Source of the DNA: Phycomyces blakesleeanus NRRL 1555(-)
Taxonomy: Eukaryota > Mucoromycota > Mucoromycetes > Mucorales > Phycomycetaceae
DNA: 64,000 nt
Assembly (NCBI RefSeq): GCF_001638985.1
Contig: NW_017265141.1
Coordinates: forward strand, 737,001-801,000
Direction of reading: 5' to 3'
Part shown: in pieces, positions 34,133 to 46,052 of the stretch
How positions within the stretch are numbered: the first letter of the stretch is position 1
How the letters are laid out: every line of letters begins with the position of its first letter
Program-made: the position numbers and the translations under genes
The notes under the pieces: generated by a model
The model's database searches: none
Seen by the model: the letters and a program-made list of their open reading frames with translations, nothing else
Told to the model about the DNA's origin: nothing

Positions 34133-36616
34133 ATGCCTAGACACTGTTACCCCTGAAGAAAGGGCTGAAAGAAGACAAAGATACATGAGAGAATACCAGC
34201 ATAATCGTTGGCAATCATTGCAAGTGGAAACATCAAAAACAGAAACACAACAATGGAATTCAATGTCTCAAGCAGAGTATATGTGAGAGTATTGGTGGAG
34301 TCGCCTGCAAACTGCAGAAATGGAAGTGATAGCAACAGTAGAAGCAGAGAATATTAATACTTCTCATACAGAGTATATGTGAGAATATTGATGCAGGCGT
34401 CAATAAATAACTGAAATAGAAGTAGTTGAGACAGTAGAAGCAGAGAATATTAGTAATTCTTGTGCAGAGTATATGCGGGAGTATTGACACAGATGCTGAC
34501 TTACAGCTGAAATAGAAGTAGTTCAGGCAGAAGTAGTGGGAACAGAAGTAGTGGAGACAGAAGCGGCAGGGACAGAAGAAGAGAACCATAATTCTCGAGC
34601 AGAATATATACATGAGTATATGCAGAAGTATCAACACAGACGCAGACTTACAGCTGAAATAGAAGTAGCTCAGGCAGAAGCAGTGGAAGCAGAAGTAGTA
34701 GGAACAGAAGTAGTGGAGACAGAAGCAGCAGAGACAGAAGAGGAGAACCATAATTCTCAAGCAGAATATATGTGCAAGTATAGATGTAGTAGACAAAGTA
34801 GAGCTGTTGAAGAGAATGAGCGAGTAGTAAGAAGGTGTAGACTGAATGACGTTGACACAAATAATTGGAGTAGTATATAAAGAAAGTATGAATCAATAAT
34901 CAGAGAGGGTTCTACATGTGTATGCGGATGTTGTGGAGGCCTTTTCTTTCAAAAAGATATATCTTCAGTAAAAAGAACTGCTCTTACAAGCAATTGGGTT
35001 TGTTCAGAAGATATTGTTGAGAGAACCTTTTGGGCAATTAACAATTATAAGATACCAAGCACTTTCGTTGATGACAATATTATAGCCAATATTCCATTAT
35101 GTCCTACCTGTAAAACGTCACTTAAGAAAAAACGCTTCCAGCTCTTACTCTCTCTAATGGTCTCCACTTTCCTAATCATGTCGTTTGTTTAGACAACCTG
35201 ACAAGATTAGAAGAAAGACTTGTTGCATCTCAACACGTTTTCCAGTCTATATGGACACACAAAGGACTAACTGGGCAGTATAGAAGTAAAGGCGGTATTA
35301 TCAACATATCTGTTAATGTTGATACAACACTCTCTTTACTTCCTCATAATCTTGACAACTTCAATACAATTCACTTGAGCTTAGCTCGTAGGATGCGTTA
35401 TATCAAAGACTATATTAGAGGTAATATAAGTCCTGCTAAAGTTTGGAGAGCAGTGCTATTCCTACAATCAACCTCACTTTACCAAGAGTATAACATCTCC
35501 TTCAGTAAAAATTGGATACAAGAAGCTGCCAGCAATGATACTAGAATTGTAGAAGAGGGCAATAATATTGAACACTCTGAGAAAAATAAAGAAAGTAATG
35601 CTGAGGATGAATCTATGAACTCTGGCAAGCAAGAGACTGTTATAGTTTCAGATCATGAAGCTCTCAAACTTTCACCTGCAGATGGAAGGATACCTCTGTC
35701 TATTTTAACTGATAAAGATAGTGACTTTCTGGCATTCCCTCAAATTTTCTGTGGCCAGCAGTTATCTTCTGATAAAGTATCTTACTGCTTCATGACAAAA
35801 TCTATTGCAAGAAGGTTCGATTGGAGAGCAGCTCAAAGAGTGGAGTATACTCTGTATATGGACAGAAAGAACCAAATAATGAGAATGCATAGCAACCTTA
35901 ACACAGTTCTTCGAAAAAGAACCAAGATCTCCAGCAACGTACCTTATAATGCATCTGATTTCTTGAATAACAACAGTGTTGAAGAACTACTAAGCAAAGA
36001 CCAAGCCTATAAGACATTCAGTGGTATTTGTTCTACTGCAGAATATTGGAAAAATGAACAAAAGAATCTTTTAGCAATAGTTAGACAATTTGGCATTCCA
36101 AAAATCTTTGTAACTCTATCAGCAGCCGAAGCAAGTTGTCCAGAGTTACTCTGTATCCTAAAACTTGTAACTGATGGAGTTTCTATCACAGAAGAACAGG
36201 CGGAACAACTATTGTATGCAGAAAAAGCCAAGCTAATTCAAAAAGACCTAATTACATATGCTAGATACTTTGACTATCCCTTTAGACAACTAAAAAAAAC
36301 TTGGAAAGCACCAAATGGGCCTTTTGAAGATAATTTGATTAAAGAATATTTCTTCTGAATCAAATTCCAACACAGAGGCTTGCCTCATGTTCATATGCTT
36401 ATATGGCTTGAGGGCACTCCCAAGTACAAATCTGTTCATGAGGATACCAAAAGGAAAATATGGGAATTTGTGGACAGTATGATTACATGCAAAAGACAGT
36501 AAAGTGGGATTACACATGACCAACAGAAAGATCACTGTAATGATGATACCTGGAGAAAGCTATTAAGAAGACAATGCTATATACATACATCCACCTGCCA
36601 AAGAAAACGTAACAAC
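34133..36616 (+). pseudogene. Helitron Rep-helicase, N-terminal half
   Basis: A start ATGCCTAGA is followed by a one-base frame change and then TPEERAERRQRYMREYQ. Next is a repetitive region (AEYM...EY / LTAEIEV units), a Cys-rich block (CVCGCCGGLFFQ, LCPTCKTSLKKKR), and a region typical of fungal Helitrons (LEERLVAS...TGQYRSKGGIIN, DUF6570-like). Then RRFDWRAAQRVEYTLYMDR, a stop at 36356 (TTC TGA), and FQHRGLPHVHMLIWLEG, the Helitron_like_N HxH motif. HTSTCQRKRNN is the last coding piece, cut by CACTA-1B at 36617. Frame changes near 35170-35370 add to the decay. The Rep catalytic tyrosines and the helicase are missing. Confidence 0.8.
34270..34790 (+). repeat. Tandem coding repeats in the Helitron protein
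   Basis: At least four imperfect copies of a unit encoding AEYMREY, a basic stretch, LTAEIEV, and a Glu/Val/Thr-rich linker (TEVVETEAAGTEEENHNS). Two adjacent copies (about 34500-34610 and 34645-34770) are very alike in DNA, pointing to recent unit duplication. Confidence 0.7.
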
Positions 36617-37319
36617 TACTGGAAAAATAGAGTAATTTCATCTGGATCAAATGTACCAAAAATGTAGATAATTGAGCTGATATCATCACAATTTTTGTGA
36701 TATATCATTTTGAGCAATGATATGATATCATCTATGGTGCTGATGCATATCATTATAACAACGGGTACACAAAAACCCAATGTAGAACAATTGTCAGTCC
36801 GCAAACTATGAAAACTAAATAAATATTGTAGTTATGCTTTACTCCTATCGAGCCTACCTCTTTATGTGTTATATTTTGAGGTCTATAAAGAGCTAGCATC
36901 CTATATTATTATTTTTACCGGGTTTTTTTATTGGCTGCAGAAATGCTTTAAAAACTATCAAAGAGATGATTGTAGGTTTTTTACAATATAAAGAAATAAT
37001 GATAGTTGGTTTTTTATATATGCTCAAAGTGATGAAACTAGGTTTTTTATACATACAAAAGCAATGAAACTAGATTTTTTATAATGAAAAAGAGAAACAA
37101 AGCATGGGTAGATTTTTATAAACAAGCCTCTTTGGTTTGTTTATTTATTTTACTTTTTTTTTTAGAAAAACATTGAGTTATACATTTTTTATTCAATTTT
37201 TTTTTTCTTTGATAAGAAAATCTTTTCTAGATAAAAATCCTAATTTCGCAACAGTTTTGATACTATAGCTATTATAATCACTAATATTTCTTGCTTGCTA
37301 TATATAATTTAAAGCCTTC

Positions 37320-38060
37320 TGGGAGTAGACATGAAATACATACTTTAATAGCGGGAATGCTATTAAAAAATGATTAATAGAAAAGAAGAATTAGTAAATG
37401 ATTTAAATTGAAATTTCTTCATAAATACTTACAAGACAGAGAAGACTTGACATAAAATTGATATAAACATGTTCTTCAGAATTATCAAGACAATACCAGT
37501 AGTCTTTGAATAGAGATACATTCTAAAAATAAATAATTATTATTATTGTGTATAGTAAAGGCATATTTATTAAATATATTGTAGTTAACTTACCAAGTAT
37601 TACTGATTATACGTCTTCCTGCATAATACCAGACATAACTAATAAATTGTAATAAAAATAAAGATATATTTATGAGTAAAACAAAATAATAAGTTGAATT
37701 TTTTTTAAGAAAAAAACTTACCATCATGTTCAATTAAGAGATGATAAGACTTAATGGAAATGAGTAGCAATGGCTAGACAAACAATATGATGAGTAACGA
37801 AGATCTGTAAGAGAATGATATCTTACTTTGATATATCAGACAGAGTATAGCCAAACAAAGAGACACATATTTGGTATTGAGCTATAAAAGAAAGAAAAAA
37901 TTGTAAGTGAAATTGTAAAAACATAAGCAAAAGAGAAACAAAGAAAATATCAATAATAAATGTCGTTAAAAGAAAAAAAAGAAAAAAAAAAGACTTGTCT
38001 TAAAACCCAGTTTGACCCTGACAAAACTCGGGCTGTAAAAAGTAATACTCCAAAAGAAGA
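37320..38060 (-). other. Possible multi-exon gene of CACTA-1B
   Basis: Same donor and acceptor signals as at 3228-3960 in CACTA-1A. The segment near 37600-37650 reads YVWYYAGRRIISNT here, open where copy A has TGA. Product not recognised. Confidence 0.3.
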
Positions 38061-38293
38061 TGCCCACTGTCATCTTGAAATACAACTTTGTGTCTCATTA
38101 AGTTAGAAAAGAAGTTGTCTAAATGTGGATCAAGTGGTTGGGAGATGTGCTTAAATATCAAATGAAAGGTAGAGAGTTAATCTGCACCACTTATCCTCTT
38201 TACTAGTATGTGAATTTTAAATATGATATAACAAGTGTAGTGAATTATACAATATTAGTTGAAAGTTATTAATATATATTTTATTAACAGAAA

Positions 38294-39593
38294 ATGACAA
38301 AGCATATTCCTACTGCTCCCCGCCAATCCAATCTATGCATGAATGCTGTTCTTAATAGCACAAGTGCAGGTGTTGTTGCTCCAATTGATACATCAACTCC
38401 AGAAGTAGCAGTTGACACAGCCCCTGAAGTTCAAGTTGCTGTGACCCCAATAGATCACGTCCTTACCTTGTTGGCAGCCAACAATGTGTCAATGCAATCC
38501 TTGCAAGAAAATGCAAAAGGAGTGACTGATGCAATAACTCATTTGAAGAATGTCCTGGATTTGTCCAACAAGACAAATGAATTTTTGAAGAACTCGGTCC
38601 TTCAGCTCATGACTGCAAATGCCAAAATAAAAAAGGCAATGACCGGCCAAAATTCCATGATGCCTTCTGCTGTACCGGCGGATTCTTCTTCTTCCATGGA
38701 TGATGATCTTGACCTTGGAGCAAAACATCATCCCTTGATTTCTGTAAGTAAATTGATAATAATAACATTACTAATTAATATATCTAATACTGTTTTTATA
38801 GTAACTTATCAATAGTTACATCAAGAAACCAAACTTTGTTAGCACAGACCTGCTTAAAGTTGCTGAGAATAATAATAGATCAGCATGGTCAATGACTGGC
38901 ACGTATGGCAATAAGTACAACAAGACACTTGCACTGGCTCTCTTCAAGTACCTGAGACCTCAAAGATGTTGCACAAATGTGTCAAAGAGTGTCATTATGA
39001 ATATAATAAAGAATAACTACCAAAATCAAGTGCGAGTCTTCCAGACCTCAGCAGAGAAGATTATGGCTAGAAATAAAGCTGGAAGAAGACGCAACAGAAA
39101 GAAGACCATAAGTTTTAAAATAAAGTTAATTTACTATTGATTTAATGTTTTAATACAATATTCTTTGGTAGCTTCTTGACCGTTGTATTATCACGTACCA
39201 GACATACACAGAGGCTATTCATAAGGGCATGAATTGATATGATTGCAGAAATATTCTTTCTATTGACGTGATATCTGATGGCGAGTTGGATGGAGATAAC
39301 AAAGTGCAGGCATATCGTTCCAGCTGAAGAACTGATGAGGTAATATTAAACATCTATTTATGTTTTAAAGAAAATAATAATACTTTATTAATACTATTTA
39401 TTCTTTAAACCAGCTCCAGACGTTTATTAGTACTATTGATGAACTTACTGTTATCCGTTTGAAGAAAAATTCAGAAAGCTTGAAAAAGCACATCTCTTAT
39501 GAGAAAGAAGTGAGCATTCCTGAGAATTTGGCAGTCACTTTACCAGATTGGTACTTTCAAAATAAATCATTTTTTTCTTGCCAACTATTTTAG
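38294..39593 (+). pseudogene. CACTA accessory protein, copy B
   Basis: Keeps the ancestral start (ATG ACA AAG) that is spoiled in copy A; exon 1 is 38294-38743. Exon 2 (from 38802) opens with TAA where copy A has CAA. Exon 3 has TGA for CGA near 39232 and TGA for TGG near 39327, and the last exon has a one-base loss that shifts the end to 39593. Copies A and B would each supply the positions spoiled in the other. Confidence 0.65.
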
Positions 39594-39787
39594 AGACTTT
39601 TTTCTACTTGTTTATGTTTACGGATTAGCATGATGTATACAGATGTATGTATAGCATGCCAAATACAAACAAAAATTTATAGAAATAATAAAAAATAAAT
39701 GTGCAGCTATATATATTAGTCTGTATTAATTAATATTTCTTTTTTATACGTGTTTTATTTTTGTATTTGAATCTAAATATATATTTT

Positions 39788-42700
39788 TCATGGCAAAGAA
39801 ACTACACACATCTGAACTTCGCCTTCTAGACTAAGGTGCTTGCCTACTGCAACTGGATAGCAGATTCTATGCACTGAGAGAATGCTGTTCATGCTGTCAT
39901 CTTCAAACCCCACCTCATTCACCTTAACTCCTTCTCCTGCTCTGGGCTGAAGTAAAACTTCCTTGTACTATTGTACATATGCAAATACATGCTGGCTCGC
40001 ATGACCAGCAAACGAGTTTACAGCAGTATTGACAAAGAGGTACTGAATTTGGCCCGCGTATGGCTTGGTACTTCTACTATCACTTGTCTTGAACAAGGCT
40101 TGCATGAACGACCCGCACTGATTCTTCGTTTTGCTCTTGTAGATTTGCCCAAGAATATTGATTGATTCAAGCTTCTGTATCCAATTGTTAACAAAATTAT
40201 CGGAATGACCAGCCTGACAATAATGAACAAGAGTTTAATCATCATATGTCTCGCAATAGTATTCCAACAAATGCTCATACTCGGATTCATCCATGGAAAT
40301 CTCCTCCTTTAGAGCTAAAAGAAGTGCAGAAGGGGGCAAAGGCTTGTTTCCCTTGACAATATCAAAGTTGATCTCAGGAGAATCAAGAAAAGCATTGATA
40401 TCGAATTGGATTGAGGTGGCAGTAGATGTGGAAGTGGCTATGGAATTGGCAGTGGATGCAGTGAGCTCAAGGATGATTGCTGAATACTCAGGTCAAATTA
40501 TTGGCAAAGTTTGGTGAATAAGATTTTCCTGGTATGCTTCTTCAAAATACTTCTTCATATAGGTTCCCTCAAACCCATCTTTTCTATTTGTCGCATAGTT
40601 TTTCAAGATATCATTGCAACTTTCGAAACTAAAAAGCCAATAGCCATAAACCGGGCCAAAGTTCAGTACAGTCTCTCACAGATGAAGATGGAGATGTATG
40701 TTTGGCAAAAGGAATGAGGCTTTATACAACTTCTCGCACTCTCTGCAGAAAGCCTCCAATGATTGATGAGCTTCATCAAGGTGAGCCATGGATATGCTTG
40801 GCATGCATTGACAAACGTTGTCCAGTTACCAAGATGAGCTTCAGGTAGATGACCACGCAGGAGAACAGGAGAGTACACCAAGCACCAAGACTTCCACTCG
40901 TTGGCCTTCATGAATGAGAAGCCACGCCCAATCTTTGTCCCTAATGGCGTGTAGTCCTCTGGCAGTACAAGCTTGTCAGCATCCAACTGCATTTCAGCCA
41001 AGTGTGCATCTGTGATGAGACCTGAAGATCTCCATTTCTCCATTATCTTCTTTGCTGTTCCGAGGTACAGGTTGTGCATCGGATCGATGACAGTGCACTC
41101 CACAAGGTTAAAGTAAACCAGGTCATGCAATTCTGACTATCGGACACCATTTTCTCTCTCCAATCTCTTTCTCTGTGCATCACTGCTGGCCATTCTCCAC
41201 AACTTGGCATCACGGCGGTTTTTGGCATCAGTGCAAGGCACCCACTCAGAAAACACAAACCCAGAGTAGTCCACAGCATTGGAGTCTGGAAGGCAAGGGA
41301 ACTGTCGGTTGCACTTATTGCATGCACATGTGCTTGAATGAGAGGTGAACCCACAAGTCTTACAGGCAGCAAGAATGTTGCAGGCAACAAGAAGAAGGGC
41401 AGCACGGACAAGAGCACCAGATGGGCACTGTATGGTAGGCATCACCACACCGCCATACAACTGGTTGAGTTCCGTGACAAGGGGATGGAGGTAGTGATTG
41501 ATCTCACTTGTCTTTGCTTCCTTGCACCCTGGTATGAGACCGACAAGAACAACATTCTCCTTCTTGTACTGTTCCAATCTTGGCAAGTTGTTGATGCAAA
41601 GGTATATTGCACCACAGGAGTAAGTGACCCCATCGAAAGGTTGAAACTAATTGATGTTCATGGTAAGCATTATAGAGCGCTCATGATTCACAAATGGTAA
41701 ACCATTGCTATCCTTCAGACTGTTCCACTTCGTACCGTCATAAATGTCAAACATCATGCCTGGAACTTGCCCTCTGATTCTCCAATGGTTGATGGTGTCT
41801 TCAAATTCAGGGTGGCAAAAAAGGATAGACAATGTTTTGATTATGGAGTTATATATGTAGATCTTTTTGGGGATAGTCAAGGCTCTTGATGTTGCAAAGA
41901 AAAGAGCGTTTCCACATTCTCTACCAGAGAGTCTCTCAAAATTACAGCACTCTGGAACAATATTGGACTCTTTGTATACTTTGTTACAATTGCCATATGC
42001 AACAAACCGCTGGACACCTTGAGTCATGTTGCTGAGACCGGTCATAGAGTTGACACTGTTTATACTGAGGGGAAGACGGAAAGACTGTCCAAAGTGTGCC
42101 AATACTTCATTAAGAAACTTTAACAGAACAGAACCACCAGAATTGACAACATATTTGGATATGAAGAAGGCAGCAAAAGAAGCAATGAAAGCATGAGTAG
42201 GATCGACTGGCATATTGGATGAAGAAAAGTGCTCTATTTGAAAAAAAAATCAATACTTGTTGACTTTATTGATTTATATGTGCTTTTTGTACTAACCTCT
42301 AACATCATCAGATTCATCATCAGAAATATCCAAAATGGTTGCTTCAATGACACCCTCATCTTCGCTTTCAGAATCAAACAAGGAATCAATGTCAAAAAGA
42401 GGTAAATCTTCGGCTGTTTTGTTAGGTAAAAAAGAATCAAATTATTAGATATTATAAATGATTATAAAACTTTAATAAAAATACTATGCATACCTTCAAC
42501 TTGATCTTCGGCATCAACATTGTCTTCAAAGTCAATCTCCATGTCATTGTCATTCGACATTACTTCTATAACTGAGGCTATATTATATGAAAATAAATAT
42601 TTAATTAAAATTGTCTCAATAATAATTTTCTTAAATTTGAACTTACAAGAAGATCCTGACTGATATTGTCTCACGATATCCTGTTGTGCATGTCTTCTGA

Positions 42701-42788
42701 CTGTTTGGGTAGACACCAAAACAAATCCCATGCTATTGGAAGAGCATTTAGAGCACTTGCATTCTGAATTGTTGTTGTTGTTTGACAT
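39788..42788 (-). pseudogene. tnp2: CACTA transposase tnp2, copy B
   Basis: Start at 42788 with CKCSKCSSNSMGF. Exons match copy A: 42788-42647, the acidic exons, and the main exon from about 42234. Breaks are TAG for TGG at 41647 (NIN-stop-FQPF), TAG for TGG at 41137 directly after GVR, TTA/TCA-type stops near 40238, and TGA for CGA at 39788 (SLP-stop). The GVR codon is CGA here, showing the ancestral state of the TGA in copy A. TVIDPMHNLYLGTAKKIME is intact. Confidence 0.85.
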
Positions 42789-43370
42789 ATTGTGTGCGTG
42801 TGTTTTATTTTTTAAGTCTTTAGAATTGACAAGAATAGAAAATTGTTCAGGAACACAATTTAATATATATCTTTCCAAATTATACCAGCTTCCAAAATGA
42901 CATAGTTTATTCCGGTTGTTAAAATGGGCAGTTCTCTAAACAGTAATTGATTGCCTCATTCTAAAATACAATAATACACGCTTTTGTTAAAACATGTCGT
43001 CATGTACATTTTATTGGCTGTAGAGCATATACAACAAAAATATTTGTAGTAATATCACGACCATTAACCTCATCATACTTATAAATAAATATTACAACAA
43101 TAAAAAGCTTTATTATCTCACTCAAAAGATATCATTTGGTTTAAGTTCCCTACAGCTATTGACTCTGCAACATGGCTACAAGTCCCAAAAAGAAATCTTG
43201 CAGACATTTTTTACAAAAAAGAGTAAACTCGTTTTTTTATCCAATAAAACAGACCAAGCATTATCATTGCCATTGAAAATAAAAAAGACAAAAGTGATGG
43301 AAATTTAAGCTACCACTCCACAATTAATAGTACCCTACGCCATAGATGAAATCACCTTATTTTTCCAGTG

Positions 43371-43823
43371 AAAGATGGTATTACCTATCAAGTTGAAGTC
43401 AACAACAATGTTATTCTTTCTTGTATGTGTTATTCTTGGGCTAGGTACATGAAGCCTTGTAAGCATATGCATTTGCTCCATATCCATATGTCAGGCTTTG
43501 CTTTCTTGTCTGTGCTTCCTGCAAATAATGTGCTGCCAATCACAATTTCTGGTGAGCAGTTTGTTAATGACAACACTATGTCAATTGATGACACAACGGA
43601 GAGAACTGGGCATGGGTATGCCATAGAGGCATTTGAGTATGCAAAGAATTGTTTGTTAACAACTAGACATAATGAGCAAGACTTATATCAACTGATGCAG
43701 TATGCTACAGAAGAGGAAGCAGAGATTATCAGAGCAGCATATGCTGCTCCCATAAAGGCTTTTCAAGAAATCAAAGCTAAATATGAAGCTCATTTTAGAA
43801 CTTTAAATACACAATGTCATTAA
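43371..43823 (+). pseudogene. SWIM zinc-finger protein, C-terminal fragment
   Basis: The frame enters directly from the CACTA-1B end and runs to TAA at 43823. CMCYSWARYMKPCKHMHLLH fits the SWIM pattern C-x-C...C-x-H, found in MULE transposases and related proteins. The rest (AIEAFEYAKNCLL, YQLMQYATEEEAEIIRAA) is helical and unassigned. The N-terminal part is missing, cut off by the CACTA end. It differs from the SWIM part of the MULE at 9.9-13.5 kb, so it comes from another element or gene. Confidence 0.6.
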
Positions 43824-45518
43824 TAAAAAATCTTCTCGTTTATTTACAATTGTTCTCACAATATATAACTATTCCTATCATCTTCTTAACATTGTATATC
43901 TGGAAATATATGTAAGTATAAATTTAAGCTGTATTCTTGGCTATCTTAATATGTCATTATTTTGGTTCTATATCTTTGCGTTTTTTTTAAGAAAATGCAA
44001 AGATAACATGTGGCTTAATTCTGAAATTCAAATTCTGGTTGTCCGGTGTGCAAAAGGTACAGGAAATAAAAAGATTACCAAAATAGAATGTGCAGAATAT
44101 CAAAAATTAAAACCCCGTTTGGATGATTTTCATAAACTTATTCAAAAATGAACAAGTAGTCACCCTCTCTAATATTAATTAATAAACATTTATTTATCAT
44201 ATATAAACCAATAATAATAATTAATAAATGCTTTAAGTCTTATAATAATCAATGAAAGCAAATAATAAATGTTTTTTTTTATCTTCTAATGATCAATAAT
44301 AATAAGCAATAAATGATTTTATATCTTTTAACAACCAGTAAAAACGATTATAAACAAGTTTATGTCTTGTAACAACCAATAATAAAACTGCTTTTAAGAA
44401 GAAACTATAAAATAAGCTGCTTTTATCTAATAAAATTTAGTAAAACAAAAGCTTGAGAAGTAAGCACCAATTAAGATAGCTGTACTGTTAAAAAAACCAA
44501 TTATTTATATTTATAAATTCTGTCTGAAGTATACAGTATCCAATTAAAGGTGATGAGCCAAGCAAAGTTCTTTCAAATCTCCTAATAAAAAGACAGATAT
44601 AAAAGAGAGATTATATATAGTGGCATGTGAATAAAACTACACATTCATGATATAGTGAAAATACATATTATTCTATAAAAGTAAAGGGTCAAAACAGAGG
44701 TCTAAATGAAAAAAAAGTCCCTAAAGTGATCTCTAAAATGACTCTTTTTCTTGTCATAGTAGAATAAGAATTTGAAACAATAATTGGTTAAGAGACAGAG
44801 GGAATGGAAAACAGTAATACAGCCAAGGATTATATTTAAGTAGAATGAATTTAAACAGAGGATTAAAGCATATCAAATCATTACTTGATATATATTTTTT
44901 CTATTAAAAAATATTGTAAACTCCGCCTATAGTTAGCGGAAAATATATACTCCGAACTCGTTAATTTCACTCTTCAATAATTTCAAGGCACCTGGCCTTC
45001 TCTAGGCCTTGAAATTATTGAGGAACTACTGTAACTCGACTTTTGAAGCCAAGTCTCTTCTTAATGTTTGCTACCTAGCTATCAGAGAAGTTAGGCAAAT
45101 CCTTTGTTAGTATATTATAGCGTGTAACAGCAATCATTCTGGTATACATCTTGATTGCATTGCCATTGGCAGAATTGTTTAGTGCTGCCATGTCATTGAT
45201 GAATTTTTGAATATCTTTTTTGATCTAAGAATAATCTGTCCTTCTGCTGCTCATTGTCTTGAGCTTATACTCATCTTTCTTTAGCAACTGATCTTCTTCT
45301 TGTAAGATCTTTGATATGACAGCTTGGCACCTTGAATTGATTTTTGGCCTATGACCTAAGCTGTTCTTAACTAAATTCAAGCTTTGCTTGTTCACAGATC
45401 TCAAGCTTTTGCTTTCCAGTTAAGTGAACATAACTCTTTCCATTGGAGTCATTGTTCTAAAATAATGAAAGATTGATTAATTGTTTTGGTATATTAAAAA
45501 ATAGATATGAAATATATA
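43824..45518. other. AT-rich spacer, one 66-codon frame, otherwise nothing
   Basis: A short frame at 43951-44151 (IECAEYQKLKPRLDDFHKLIQ) could be a further exon of the SWIM gene. The minus strand around 45050-45430 has a broken coding-like texture but no motif that I can name. Confidence 0.35.
44974..45021. repeat. 16-bp stem hairpin
   Basis: TCAATAATTTCAAGGC (44974-44989) pairs with GCCTTGAAATTATTGA (45006-45021) around a 16-base loop. It is a perfect DNA palindrome arm pair in unannotated sequence. Confidence 0.75.
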
Positions 45519-45720
45519 CTGTCAAAGCTCAATTTAGTAATACTTTTGGAAGAAGCCAAATTGCATTACTATTATTAAATCAAATGTATTTTTTTTACTC
45601 CACATATGTTTTTAGCAATATTGCAGATTTGCTCTATGTGACTGAGAATAAAAATGCTAAAAAATATTACTAAATCGCGATTATTACTAAATCAAATATT
45701 ACTAAATTGAGCTTTGACTG
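45519..45720. mobile_element. MITE, 202 bp, TA-flanked
   Basis: The ends are inverted repeats: CTGTCAAAGCTCAATTTAG at the left and the complement of CAGTCAAAGCTCAATTTAGT at the right, each flanked by TA. No coding capacity. A similar end (GAGCTTTGACTATA) occurs alone near 47866-47880. The CAGTCAAAGCTC start resembles pogo/Tigger-type termini, but the family is not proven. Confidence 0.7.
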
Positions 45721-46052
45721 TATGTATATATGTGTGTGTGCAGAGTTTTTATCAATAAAGATAAAGATACAAACATGTGTTTTGACATCTTTTTTATATT
45801 AAAGCATTTATCAATATTAAATAAAATATAGTAATAGAAAATAAAAACTTATTCATAATAGCTGTCAGGAACATCTAATTGGTATTAGAGTTTAAATCAA
45901 TAACAAGAGATTCTGTCAATTATATTCTTAAATCAATTATATTTTGTTATTTTTGAAAAGAGCTTTGATATCACTAATAGTATATCCATGTGCTTTAAAA
46001 ATAAAATTTTCTGTATAATCTAAAAGAAAGTATAATATCAGAGCCTGATATA

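Larger units (their letters stand above)
36617..43370. mobile_element. CACTA-1B, second copy of CACTA-1
   Basis: Colinear with CACTA-1A over its whole length and lacking solo LTR 1. The left end begins TACTGGAAAAATAGAG (C to T at the first base) and the right end is CTTATTTTTCCAGTG at 43370. The flanking triplets are AAC (36614-36616) and AAA (43371-43373), so no perfect duplication is seen. The left flank is Helitron coding sequence and the right flank a SWIM-type fragment. Both of its genes are broken, mostly at other sites than in CACTA-1A. Confidence 0.9.

Noticed and set aside
34260..34796. 178-codon minus-strand frame rich in Cys, Phe and Leu
   Set aside because: It is the antisense of the Helitron AEYM/AEIEV tandem repeats, whose plus-strand frames fit the downstream Rep protein.
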